DNA from: Bacteroidales bacterium | GTDB lineage: Bacteria > Bacteroidota > Bacteroidia > Bacteroidales > UBA12170 | Direction of reading: 5' to 3' | DNA length: 36,939 nt | NCBI GenBank assembly: GCA_027858955.1 | Contig: JAQIBR010000166.1 | Span: 1 to 36,939 of the forward strand | Part shown: positions 20,421 to 30,000 of the stretch, one piece after another | How positions within the stretch are numbered: position 1 is the first letter of the stretch | Layout: each line of letters begins with the position of its first letter | The notes under the pieces: model-generated | What the model was told of the DNA's origin: nothing | Database searches by the model: none | What the model saw: the letters and a program-made list of their open reading frames with translations, nothing else | Position numbers and translations under genes: made by a program

Positions 20421-22100
20421 ATGATTTCAGATAAAAAAGGACTTGAACACCTCAGTTTATTACTTATTGCCAATAATGTTAAACACATTGTTTTTTCACC
20501 AGGGAGTAGGAATGCTCCTCTTATTGCTACTTTTCCGCGATATAAAGAATTTACCTGCTACAGCATTATAGACGAGCGAAGTGCAGGATTTTTCGCTTTA
20601 GGAATTGCCCAAAAAACCGGCGAAACGGTTGTATTGAGTTGCACATCAGGAAGTGCTCTTTTAAACTACTCCCCTGCTCTTGCTGAAGCTTATTACCAAA
20701 AAATTCCTCTATTAGTTATATCGGCCGACAGGCCTGAAAATATGATTGATCGCGGTGATGGTCAAACAATTCGACAACGAAATATTTATGCCAATTATAT
20801 TAAAAAAAGCATTCAACTTTCTGAAAACCCCGATTCTGAAGAAGAATTGATTGAATATCAAACTTTAACATTAGAGGCAATAAGAGCCACTCAATTTCCT
20901 GATAAAGGCCCTGCACATATCAATATTCCATTTACTGAACCTATTTATGGTCAGAAACCAAAAGATAATCCTGTTTTGGCACAGTTTGAAGCAGTTGAAG
21001 AAAGCGCAAATATCTTGGAAAGCGAGTTTGAACTTTTGGCAAAAACCTGGAATTCGAGTTCAAAAAAGATGATAATAATCGGGCAACAAAAACCAAATAA
21101 GCAATTAAAAGCTGTTTTGACAGAAATAAGCAAAGACCCTTCGGTAATTGTTTTGAGCGAAACGACCTCCAATATTTCATCTGCTGAATTCATTAACTGC
21201 ATTGATAAAACGCTTGCCACTCTTCCTGGTGAGCAGCAAGATAATTTCCTTCCTGATTTATTAATCACTTTCAATAGCAATATCGTTTCAAAGAAAATTA
21301 AGGCATTTTTACGAACTGAAAAGAAATACAATCATTGGCATATTGATGAAGCAAACGAACACTTAGACACTTTTTTTCATTTAAGTCTGGTAGTTCCTAT
21401 TAATCCACTTCTATTCTTTGAAAAAATGAGTTTATTGGCGATTAATAATCCTTCTGATTATAAGTCAGTCTGGATAGACCAAAAGGAAAAAGCGAAAATC
21501 AAGCACCAACATTTCTTTCGCTCTGTTCCTTATTCCGATTTAACTGTTTTTGAACAGCTTTTAAAGAATTTACCTTCAAATTCCAATGTTCATTTTGCCA
21601 ATAGTACACCTGTTCGGTATTCGCAATTGTTTAATTTGGATTCTTCTTTAACTGTTGAATCTAACCGTGGAACAAGTGGAATTGATGGCAGCATTTCTAC
21701 AGCAGTCGGAGCAGCTTGGGTAAGTAATATATTAACCACAATCATCAGCGGCGATTTAAGTTTTTTCTACGACAGTAATGCACTGTGGAATAATTATATC
21801 TCGACACATCTGCGAATTATAGTAATAAATAATAGCGGTGGCGGAATATTTCGTTTTATTGAGGGCCCAAGTCAATTGCCTGAATTAGAAATCTTTTTTG
21901 AAACTAAACATAACAGAAAAGCAAAATCGTTAGCCGAAGAAGCTGGAATTGAATACCAATCTGCCGATTCATTAAAAAGTTTGGATATAGCTTTAAAGAC
22001 GTTCTTCGACAAAAGCAAAACAGCTAAATTATTAGAAATATTTACTCCCAATGAATTGAACGCAGAGGTTTTAAAAGATTATTTTAAGGCAATGGCTTAG
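20421..22100 (+). CDS. menD: 2-succinyl-5-enolpyruvyl-6-hydroxy-3-cyclohexene-1-carboxylate synthase MenD
   Basis: 559 residues from the ATG at 20421; the open frame extends ten codons further to 20391 but that part overlaps the promoter. Thiamine-diphosphate enzyme that joins isochorismate and 2-oxoglutarate in menaquinone synthesis. Visible: SPGSRNAPL (26-34), the glutamate that activates the cofactor in IIDERSAGFFALGIA (E52), VESNRGTSGIDG, the cofactor/metal segment SGDLSFFYDSNALW, then NNSGGGIFRFIEG. No other men gene is adjacent. Imperfect palindromic elements flank it on both sides. Confidence 0.97.
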   Translation: MISDKKGLEHLSLLLIANNVKHIVFSPGSRNAPLIATFPRYKEFTCYSIIDERSAGFFALGIAQKTGETVVLSCTSGSALLNYSPALAEAYYQKIPLLVISADRPENMIDRGDGQTIRQRNIYANYIKKSIQLSENPDSEEELIEYQTLTLEAIRATQFPDKGPAHINIPFTEPIYGQKPKDNPVLAQFEAVEESANILESEFELLAKTWNSSSKKMIIIGQQKPNKQLKAVLTEISKDPSVIVLSETTSNISSAEFINCIDKTLATLPGEQQDNFLPDLLITFNSNIVSKKIKAFLRTEKKYNHWHIDEANEHLDTFFHLSLVVPINPLLFFEKMSLLAINNPSDYKSVWIDQKEKAKIKHQHFFRSVPYSDLTVFEQLLKNLPSNSNVHFANSTPVRYSQLFNLDSSLTVESNRGTSGIDGSISTAVGAAWVSNILTTIISGDLSFFYDSNALWNNYISTHLRIIVINNSGGGIFRFIEGPSQLPELEIFFETKHNRKAKSLAEEAGIEYQSADSLKSLDIALKTFFDKSKTAKLLEIFTPNELNAEVLKDYFKAMA

Positions 22101-22126
22101 AAAAAGTCTAAAATTATTGTTAAGGA

Positions 22127-22235
22127 TTTTGGTGCATTTTGGTGTTTTTGTGCTTTTTGCCAAAGGCATACCTTAAGGAAGGAGTGGCAAAAAAAATAGG
22201 CCGCCAAAACTCCAAATCACAAAACTTCACCAAAA
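22127..22235. repeat. 109-bp imperfect palindromic element downstream of menD
   Basis: Left arm from 22127 (ttttggtgcattttggtg) and right arm ending at 22235 (cacaaaacttcaccaaaa) are inverted copies. The core is a perfect 9-bp hairpin stem, tttttgcca (22154-22162) with tggcaaaaa (22185-22193), enclosing the palindrome ccttaagg. Lying between convergent menD and the AlkD-like gene, it may act as a two-way terminator. Confidence 0.7.
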
Positions 22236-22293
22236 AAAGTAGCTTCAACAAATCCAATCTAAAACCGAAATATTCTTAACTCAGGTCAATTTA

Positions 22294-22995
22294 TTAAATC
22301 ATATCGCCCGGCAGCATAAAAATATAGCCATCCGATTTACGCACAAGTTTTAAGATTTGCAATACATCAGGTGTAATTCCGCCCGTTGTTCCATGATCAA
22401 CCTGCACATTCCCAATCTTTTCCATTACATCTATAGCCTTGGCATTCATTACTTTATTTCGGCGACCAATATTCAAAATAGAATACAACATTGTTTCCTT
22501 AGCTCGATTAGGAGCATTTTGAATATTTTGCTCTATCCTTTTTAAATATGCTTCGAAAACAGAATCTCGGATAATGCCGCTTTCTTTAGCAAGCATAAAA
22601 ATAATGGTGTAAGCATGGCGCATTGTATATTCTTCATTTTCATTTATCCATTTATTGGCCAATTGCAAAGCTCCTTTGTAAGTCGATAAAATATTCCCGA
22701 TAAAAGCATCGCTTAAAAGGTAAAAATTAATGTCTTTGTTCCACTTCTCTATCAATTCTGCCGTCATTTGATTTTGATCTGCAATCATAGTCGCTAAAAT
22801 CTGCACTTCAGGAATTTGTGTTTCCCAAAGTTTTAAAGCCATTGCATGGTTTTTACCTAGCTCCTTTTTATAATGCTGTAGATAAGTGTATTTTAAACCA
22901 AGCACATTTTCCGATCCTCCATTCCGAATATATTCTTTACGAAGAGCTTCTGAAGCAAGGTCTTTTAGTTCGTCAATAAAAGTTGAAATAGTCAT
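22294..22995 (-). CDS. AlkD-like DNA alkylation repair protein (HEAT-like repeats)
   Basis: 233 residues, all helical, matching the size of AlkD glycosylases (about 235), which remove bulky or cationic alkylated bases by clasping DNA with HEAT-like repeats. The first repeat region (RNGGSENVLGLKYTYLQHYKK) followed by LKLWETQIPEVQILATMIAD is characteristic of the family. The tryptophan/aspartate catalytic region is not plain: the matching segment reads KWNKDINFYLLSDAF, so activity is unsure. It starts 7 bp after the threonine aldolase stop, so the two are co-transcribed. Confidence 0.75.
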   Translation of the reverse strand: MTISTFIDELKDLASEALRKEYIRNGGSENVLGLKYTYLQHYKKELGKNHAMALKLWETQIPEVQILATMIADQNQMTAELIEKWNKDINFYLLSDAFIGNILSTYKGALQLANKWINENEEYTMRHAYTIIFMLAKESGIIRDSVFEAYLKRIEQNIQNAPNRAKETMLYSILNIGRRNKVMNAKAIDVMEKIGNVQVDHGTTGGITPDVLQILKLVRKSDGYIFMLPGDMI

Positions 22996-23002
22996 AGTTT
23001 TC

Positions 23003-24019
23003 TTAGCTTAAAATAGTATCAATAAATTGATCTATTTCATCTCTAGTTGTATCAAAGGAGCACATAATACGATATTCGTCTTTTGATTCATCCCAGGGAT
23101 AAAAGAATTGTGTATTTTGCATTTTTTCAGCAAGCGATTTTGGAATAATGGCCCAAATACCGTTTGTCTCAATTTTTTGACTAATCTTAATTTCTTGAAT
23201 TCCGGCTAATTTTGAACCTAAATATTGAGCCTTTTCGTTAGCATGTTTCGCATTCTTCTCCCAAACATTATCTTTTAAAAGAGCTGTAAATTGAGCAGAA
23301 ATAAATCGCATTTTTGATGCAAGTTGCATTCCCTGTTTACGGAAAAGCTCAAAAAGTTCAGCTAATTCAGGCTTTAGAAATACTACAGATTCGCCAAACA
23401 TCATACCGTTTTTTGTTCCCCCAAATGAAAGAATGTCAACTCCGGTATCTGTTATCATTTCTTTCATACTGCAATTCAAGGCGACAGCAGCATTAGCAAT
23501 CCGAGCGCCATCAACATGCAGAATCAAATTGTATTTATGCGCCAAATCAGCAATAGCTTCAATTTCAGAAACAGTATATAGCGTTCCCAATTCAGTCGCT
23601 TGAGTAATAGAAATTATTCCCGGAACCGATTGATGCGGATAACGATCGGCTTTAACATGCGGTAAAATCATTTCAGTCGTTAATTTGCCATCAGTATTTG
23701 GTAAATCGAGCAGTTTTGTTCCTGCAAATTTTTCACCTGCACCACATTCATCAACATTAATATGTGCATGTGCGGAACAAATTATGGAATTAAATGATCT
23801 ACTGTTACTTGCCAAGGAAATAATATTGGCGGCTGTTCCATTATACACAAAAAACACTTCGGCTTTTTGGCCAAATAATTTTTTAAATTCTTGTTTTGCT
23901 TCGGAAGTATGCGGATCAGCACCATAGGCAGGAGAATGTCCTTGGTTTGCATCTATTAGCGCTCGCATTACTTCGGGGCAGACTCCTGCCCAATTATCGC
24001 TGGCAAATGATTTGATCAT
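23003..24019 (-). CDS. ltaE: Low-specificity L-threonine aldolase
   Basis: 338 residues, typical length. Cleaves L-threonine and allo-threonine to glycine and acetaldehyde using PLP. N-terminal FASDNWAGVCPEVMRAL and YGADPHT, the cofactor phosphate loop NGTAANIISL, the imidazole-stacking region SAHAHINVDECGA, D170 and R173 in HVDGARIANA, and the Schiff-base lysine K203 in LSFGGTKNGMMFGE. Complete. It is followed 7 bp later by the AlkD-like gene and preceded by 50 bp from the helix-hairpin-helix gene, all on the minus strand. Confidence 0.95.
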   Translation of the reverse strand: MIKSFASDNWAGVCPEVMRALIDANQGHSPAYGADPHTSEAKQEFKKLFGQKAEVFFVYNGTAANIISLASNSRSFNSIICSAHAHINVDECGAGEKFAGTKLLDLPNTDGKLTTEMILPHVKADRYPHQSVPGIISITQATELGTLYTVSEIEAIADLAHKYNLILHVDGARIANAAVALNCSMKEMITDTGVDILSFGGTKNGMMFGESVVFLKPELAELFELFRKQGMQLASKMRFISAQFTALLKDNVWEKNAKHANEKAQYLGSKLAGIQEIKISQKIETNGIWAIIPKSLAEKMQNTQFFYPWDESKDEYRIMCSFDTTRDEIDQFIDTILS

Positions 24020-24069
24020 GGCTTTGATTTTTTCACAAAACTATTAAAAAATACTTGCAGGAAATAATC

Positions 24070-25002
24070 TTAATCAACTTTTAAATAGGGTTTCAACTTT
24101 GTAAATAAGCTATCCGATAGTATCGAATCTTTTTTAAGCTGATACAAACCTGCATATCGACCAAGCCTGTTTCGATGATTAAGTATTTTCTTAGTGGTTT
24201 CATAATCAATATAAGGATGCTTTAAAACAGTTTTGAAATCAGCAGTATTAATATCAATCCGATTCAAAATTGTATCCTTGAATGTTAAATAAGGAAGAAG
24301 AGTAAAAAACCGACTGCTGTCCATTTTATAAAGTTCTTTAATTTGCTCGAGCGAATTATAACCTCCCAATCGCTGTCTATATTTCACAATTTGTCCTGCA
24401 TAAAAAGGTCCAATTCCTCTAACTTGCAGTAAATCTACAGAATCTGCACGATTAATATCCAAAAGGATAATTGTTTCAGATTCTTCAGTCAATGAAACAG
24501 CTAATGTATGAATGGTTTCTTTTAGAGTTTCTTTAGGAGGAATTTGTATAAAATCTTTTAGCTGAGCAAATATTTCATCAGTAAGCCCATAAATTTTTTG
24601 AAGGTCATCAACTTTCTTAAAACTACCTCCTGCAGATTCATATTTAAGAATAGTATTAACAACTGATTCAGGCATTCCCATTTCTAGCCATCTGTCTTTA
24701 GGAAATTTATTTGGATTAAATTCAAATGGTGTTAATATAATTACCTCATTTTCAGTCTTATTTGAAATTTTAGTTTTGGATTTAAATGTTTTTTGAGATG
24801 TTTCTTTAACTGCACTTGCCTCCCAGGCTTCAATTTCCGCAATGGTTGAAGAGAAATCGAAAGGCTCTTCCTTAATAATTTTCGGCAAAAGTAAATCAAT
24901 TCCAAAAGCAAGAATGATAAGCACTATTAAAACAAATGCGCCCCGTTCTTGACGTTTATTAAAATTAAAAAACGTTTTTATCTGATTCTTAAATGATTGC
25001 AT
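24070..25002 (-). CDS. Membrane-anchored helix-hairpin-helix protein (ComEA-like)
   Basis: 310 residues: a short basic N-terminus (NQIKTFFNFNKRQERG), one membrane segment (about 22-40), a linker, then repeated helix-hairpin-helix units such as FKKVDDLQKIYGLTDEI, the canonical LLQVRGIGPFYAGQIVKYR (about 193-211) and two further copies to the C-terminus, including LNHRNRLGRYAGLYQLKK. Such proteins bind DNA non-specifically and, in competent bacteria, ComEA takes up DNA in the periplasm. The canonical first-domain receptor part is absent, and three or four repeats are more than in classical ComEA. Periplasmic DNA binding is inferred from the anchor. Confidence 0.82.
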   Translation of the reverse strand: MQSFKNQIKTFFNFNKRQERGAFVLIVLIILAFGIDLLLPKIIKEEPFDFSSTIAEIEAWEASAVKETSQKTFKSKTKISNKTENEVIILTPFEFNPNKFPKDRWLEMGMPESVVNTILKYESAGGSFKKVDDLQKIYGLTDEIFAQLKDFIQIPPKETLKETIHTLAVSLTEESETIILLDINRADSVDLLQVRGIGPFYAGQIVKYRQRLGGYNSLEQIKELYKMDSSRFFTLLPYLTFKDTILNRIDINTADFKTVLKHPYIDYETTKKILNHRNRLGRYAGLYQLKKDSILSDSLFTKLKPYLKVD

Positions 25003-25162
25003 ATCTATTGGCTAAATTTAACAAAAAAAGTTAATTTGTAGGCTAAAAATGATCAAGCGTCAGTCAGAAATGTACGAAGATTAGCTTATTACATTTAAAC
25101 GTTGAATATTGTTTTAAATGCGAATAATATAAAACAAGCAATTTGGGGATATAAAACTTATA

Positions 25163-26692
25163 CTATTCCCACTCAATAGTTGCAGGTGGCTTAGAACTGA
25201 TATCGTAAACAACCCGATTAACACCTTTTACGCGATTGATGATAGCATTAGAAATTTCAGCCAAAAATTCATAGGGTAAATGCGACCAATCCGCAGTCAT
25301 TCCATCGGTAGAACTTACTGCGCGAAGAGCAACCAAATTTTCATAAGTACGTTCATCGCCCATAACACCGACTGATTGAATCGGAGTTAACATAACTCCA
25401 GCCTGCCAAACTTTATCGTATAAACCATGCTCTTTCAATCCATTGATAAAAATATAATCAACTTCCTGCAAAATCCGGACTTTCTCAGCCGTAACATCAC
25501 TTAATATTCGAATACCTAAACCTGGGCCCGGAAATGGATGACGACCCAACAATTCCTGTTTCATATTTAATGTTTTTCCAACTCGCCTAACCTCATCTTT
25601 AAATAAGGATTTCAAGGGTTCAACTATATTCAATTTCATATAATCGGGTAGACCTCCAACATTATGATGTGATTTTATAGTTGCAGAAGGACCATTAATA
25701 GAAACGGATTCAATAATATCTGGATAAATAGTTCCTTGAGCCAACCATTTAACATCTTCAATCTTTTTAGCTTCTTCATCAAAGACTTCAATAAAGCTTT
25801 TGCCAATTGCTTTTCTTTTTCCTTCCGGATCTGTAATTCCTTTTAACGCTGTATAAAATTTATCTTGAGCATTTACTCCAATAACATTCAATCCCATATC
25901 TTTGTATGAATGAAGTACATCTGCAAATTCATTTTTGCGCAATAAACCGTTATCAACAAAAATACAATGCAATTTATGACCAATTGCCCGATGTAGAAGC
26001 ATGGCAGCAACTGATGAATCAACTCCGCCAGATAAGCCTAGAATAACTTTATCATTACCTAATTGAGCTTTAAGTTCAGTAACTGTTTCATCAACAAAAG
26101 AAGCGGGTGTCCATGTTTGAGAAAGGCCGCAAATATCAACTAAAAAGTTCTTCAAAAGTTGAGTTCCTTCAGAAGTATGATACACTTCAGGATGAAACTG
26201 AATACCATACGTTTCTTCCCCATTTACTTTAAATCCTCCGACAACAACATCTTTAGTACCGGAAATAATTTCATAATTTTTGGGGATTTTTAGAATAGTA
26301 TCGCCATGCGACATCCAAACCTGGCTGTCTAAATTCATCCCTTTTAACAAAGTGTTTTCTTTGTTGATAAAGGAAAGATTTGCCCTTCCGTATTCACGAA
26401 TTTCAGAAGGCAATACTTCGCCACCATCATGCTGAGCCAAATATTGTGCTCCATAGCAAACACCTAAAAGCGGGAACTTTTTTCTGATTCCGTCCAATTG
26501 AGGTTTTGGCGCTTCTTTGTCGCGAACGCTAAATGGGCTTCCTGACAATATTACGCCTTTAATATGCTTATCTATTTGGGGGCTTTTATTATAAGGATGT
26601 ATTTCGCAATACACATTCAACTCTCTGACTCTCCGAGCAATTAGTTGAGTGTATTGTGAACCAAAATCGAGAATTAGTATCATTTCTTCCAT
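25163..26692 (-). CDS. guaA: GMP synthase (glutamine-hydrolysing)
   Basis: 509 residues from ATG 26692; an ATG three codons later (26683) is an equally good start, and the further upstream frame to 26749 has no family resemblance. Converts XMP to GMP. Glutaminase domain with [19 protein letters not shown], the catalytic C79 in [11 protein letters not shown] and the HPEV segment; ATP-pyrophosphatase domain with the P-loop [15 protein letters not shown]; and the dimerisation C-terminus ending [11 protein letters not shown], as in most GuaA. A perfect -7 element (TATCTTTG) lies 5 bp upstream of the first ATG. Confidence 0.97.
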   Translation of the reverse strand: MEEMILILDFGSQYTQLIARRVRELNVYCEIHPYNKSPQIDKHIKGVILSGSPFSVRDKEAPKPQLDGIRKKFPLLGVCYGAQYLAQHDGGEVLPSEIREYGRANLSFINKENTLLKGMNLDSQVWMSHGDTILKIPKNYEIISGTKDVVVGGFKVNGEETYGIQFHPEVYHTSEGTQLLKNFLVDICGLSQTWTPASFVDETVTELKAQLGNDKVILGLSGGVDSSVAAMLLHRAIGHKLHCIFVDNGLLRKNEFADVLHSYKDMGLNVIGVNAQDKFYTALKGITDPEGKRKAIGKSFIEVFDEEAKKIEDVKWLAQGTIYPDIIESVSINGPSATIKSHHNVGGLPDYMKLNIVEPLKSLFKDEVRRVGKTLNMKQELLGRHPFPGPGLGIRILSDVTAEKVRILQEVDYIFINGLKEHGLYDKVWQAGVMLTPIQSVGVMGDERTYENLVALRAVSSTDGMTADWSHLPYEFLAEISNAIINRVKGVNRVVYDISSKPPATIEWE

Positions 26693-26697
26693 GGCTG

Positions 26698-26705
26698 CAA
26701 AGATA
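26698..26705 (-). promoter_or_regulatory. -7 element of guaA
   Basis: The minus strand reads TATCTTTG, a perfect TAnnTTTG. The predicted transcript start coincides with the first ATG (26692), giving either a leaderless message or a start at the ATG at 26683 with a leader of about 8 bases. Confidence 0.55.
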
Positions 26706-26988
26706 TAAAAGCATTTATTATGGGAACTGAAAAAGATTAAATTAGTCACTAAAAAAGATGCTGTCTAAAAAGGTATAACAAACTTTATTTTTTTTACTTG
26801 TGACCATTGTGTGAACTTTATGATTATTTATTTGATTTTAATCAAGAAAAAGTAATGTCATATTTAAAACCTATAGATGAATTGATTTCTGTAAACGAGG
26901 AACTTATTAAAAAATCAAATACCAGTTCATAATCTAGTAGACTGCCCAACCAACAAACCATTGCTTCTTTTTGCAAAAGAACATTTTT
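26706..26988. other. Gap upstream of the restriction gene; a 25-codon frame only
   Basis: No gene is evident. A short plus-strand frame at 26855-26932 encodes 25 residues beginning MSYLKPIDELISVNEE, preceded by aagaaaaag; it may be a remnant of a truncated gene or a chance frame. Very AT-rich, with no strong hairpin. Confidence 0.4.
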
Positions 26989-27022
26989 CTTGCCGACCTG
27001 CCATAGAAAATTGATATATTTG
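26989..27022 (+). promoter_or_regulatory. Promoter of the restriction-modification gene
   Basis: TATATTTG at 27015-27022 matches TAnnTTTG perfectly. A CTTG at 26989-26992 is a possible -33 box at a slightly long spacing (22 bp). Predicted leader about 20 bases to the ATG at 27049. Confidence 0.45.
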
Positions 27023-27048
27023 TAGTTAACTGAAACACATTGGAATAA

Positions 27049-30000
27049 ATGACACTTGAACAATATATCGACAATATAAGCAAACGTCACAAATTAGGCA
27101 ATGCAACAGAACATACATTTCGAGGCGATTTGCAACAACTGATTGAAAGTTTAATGCCGACAATTCGAGCAACCAACGAACCAAAAAGACAAAGTTGCGG
27201 TGCACCTGATTATATTTTGACAAAAAAAGATATTCCAATTGGATTTATTGAAGCTAAAGATATAGGAGATAAAGACCTCGAAGGTGCAAAAAAGACAGGA
27301 AATAAAGAACAGTTCGACCGATATAAATCTTCTCTTAACAACTTGATATTTACCGACTATTTACGTTTTTATTTATATCACGACGGAGAGTTTATTACAA
27401 AAGTTGAAATTGGAGAACTTACCGACAAAGGAATTAAACCTCTCTCAGAGAACTTCGCAAGTTTTGAAAACCTGATTAAAGATTTTTGTACTCATATTGG
27501 ACAAACAATTAAAAGCCCTAAGAAATTGGCCGAAATGATGGCAGGTAAAGCTCGCATGCTTTCTGAGATTATTGAAAGAGCATTAACAAGCGATGAGAAA
27601 AATGAAGAAAACAGTTCGCTGAAAGACCAAATGACTGCGTTTAAACAAATCCTGATTCACGATATTACTCCCAAAGGATTTGCCGATGTGTATGCCCAAA
27701 CCATTGCTTACGGAATGTTTGCCGCCCGATTGCACGATACTACACTCAACGATTTTAGTCGCCAGGAAGCCGCAGAATTAATTCCAAAATCAAATCCCTT
27801 TTTGCGAAAACTGTTCGGCTATATTTCGGGGCCGGATATCGACGACCGTATAAAATGGATTGTTGACAGCCTTGCCGATATATTTTTGGCGAGCAATGTT
27901 GAAGAAATACTGAAAAACTACGGGAAAACCACCAAAATGGAAGACCCGATAATCCATTTTTACGAAACATTCCTGAGCGAATACGACCCAAAACTGCGAA
28001 AAGCCCGTGGCGTTTGGTACACACCTCAGCCTGTGGTTAATTTTATTGTTCGTGCCGTTGACGATATTCTGAAAACAGAATTTAACTTAGAACAGGGACT
28101 TGCCGATACTTCAAAAATTAGCATTAAGGTTGATATTCAAGGCAAAAAAATTGACCAAGAAGTTCATAAGGTACAAATACTTGACCCTGCAACCGGAACA
28201 GGAACTTTTCTTGCCGAAGTGGTAAAAAACATTCACAAAAAATTTGAAGGACAACAAGGCATTTGGAGCAATTATGTTGAAACACATTTATTGCCACGAC
28301 TTAACGGTTTTGAGTTGCTAATGGCAAGTTATGCAATGGCACATTTGAAATTAGATTTGCTTTTAACCGAAACAGGATATAAACCAACCAAATTCACCTC
28401 CTCCGGAGGGGGTGGTAGAATTCGTGTTTACCTAACCAACAGTTTAGAAGAACACCACCAAGACACAGGAACACTTTGGGCAAATTGGTTAAGCACCGAG
28501 GCAAGTGAAGCAAATCACATAAAACGTGATACTCCCGTAATGTGTATTATTGGGAATCCGCCTTATAGCGGTGAAAGTGCCAATAAAGGCGAATGGATTA
28601 TGAGTCTGATGGATGATTACAAAAAAGAACCGGGCGGAAAAGAAAAATTGAAAGAAAGAAATCCTAAATGGATAAATGATGACTATGTAAAATTTCTTCG
28701 TTACGGACAGTATTTCATTGAGAAAAATGGAAGCGGCATTTTAGCATTTATCAATCCCCATGGCTTTTTAGACAATCCTACTTTTCGTGGTATGCGTTGG
28801 AATTTGCTAAAAACCTACGATAAAATATATACCATTGACTTACATGGAAACAGCAAGAAAAAGGAAAATGCACCGGATGGTTCAGAAGACATCAATGTAT
28901 TCGATATTCAGCAAGGTGTTTCTATTAATATTTTTGTAAAAACAGGAAAGAAAAAGAATAATGAACTTGGTAAAGTATTTCATTTTGATCTATTTGGTAA
29001 GCGCAAGGTAAAATATGATTTTCTTTTGGATAATTCTTTAAAAACGATAGAATACAAAGAGATTCCGAATGTTGCACCAAATTATTTTTTTGTGAATAAA
29101 AATTTTAAAGAACAAAAAGAATATGATAAAGGATTATCTGTTAGAGAATTATTTACATTAAGTAATGTTGGTATTGTAACATCTAAAGATTCTATATTGA
29201 TAAATGAAAGAAAAGAGACTTTAATTATAAATGTAGGCGAGTATTATTCTATCGATGTTGATGATAAATTAGTTCAAAAGATTTCATATCGCCCTTTTGA
29301 TAATAAATTAGTTTATTACAACACAAAAATAATTGAGAGAGCAAGAGAAAAAGTAATGCAACATTTTTTAAAAGGTAAAAACCTCGGATTAATTGTTGGT
29401 CGACAAACTACAGACGAATACTGGTGTAACGTACAAATAAGTTCATATCTAATTGACAATCGGTTTCATTTTAGTTACAAAGGGATATCATCCATCTTCC
29501 CTCTATATCTTTACCCAGAAACTAATGCCCAACAAGCAATTGAAGATGTGGGAGATAGAACTCACAATCTAAACGCAGAAATAGTAAAGCAAATAGCAGA
29601 TAAATTGGGTTTAAGTTTCACCAACGAAAAAAATTCCCCTCCATTGGAGGGGTGCCCAACGGGCGGGGTGGTCAATTCCCCTGACACAAAAGATATTGTT
29701 GCCTATATCAACAACATTCCCATCAAGCGCAACTTTGTAGAAAATCTCCCATACAATCCTGCACTCCGTAAATTAGCCAGAGACAAACGAAAGGCAGGAA
29801 TATTATCCGAAGTATTATTTTGGCAACAAGTACATCAAAGAAAATTTCATAACATTGATTTCGACAGGCAAAGAATTATTGGTAGTTACATTGTCGATTT
29901 CTATGTAAAAACATTAGGGTTAATTATTGAAATTGATGGCAGTAGCCATGATAACAAAGTAGAATATGATGCTGAAAGACAAACGTATCTCGAAAGTTTA

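Noticed and set aside
20951..21331. 126-codon minus-strand frame opposite menD
   Set aside because: Antisense to conserved MenD coding sequence; the product is hydrophobic low-complexity translation with no plausible start signal.
27755..28024. 89-codon minus-strand frame inside the restriction gene
   Set aside because: Mirror frame of a conserved connector region; no independent promoter or ribosome-binding site.
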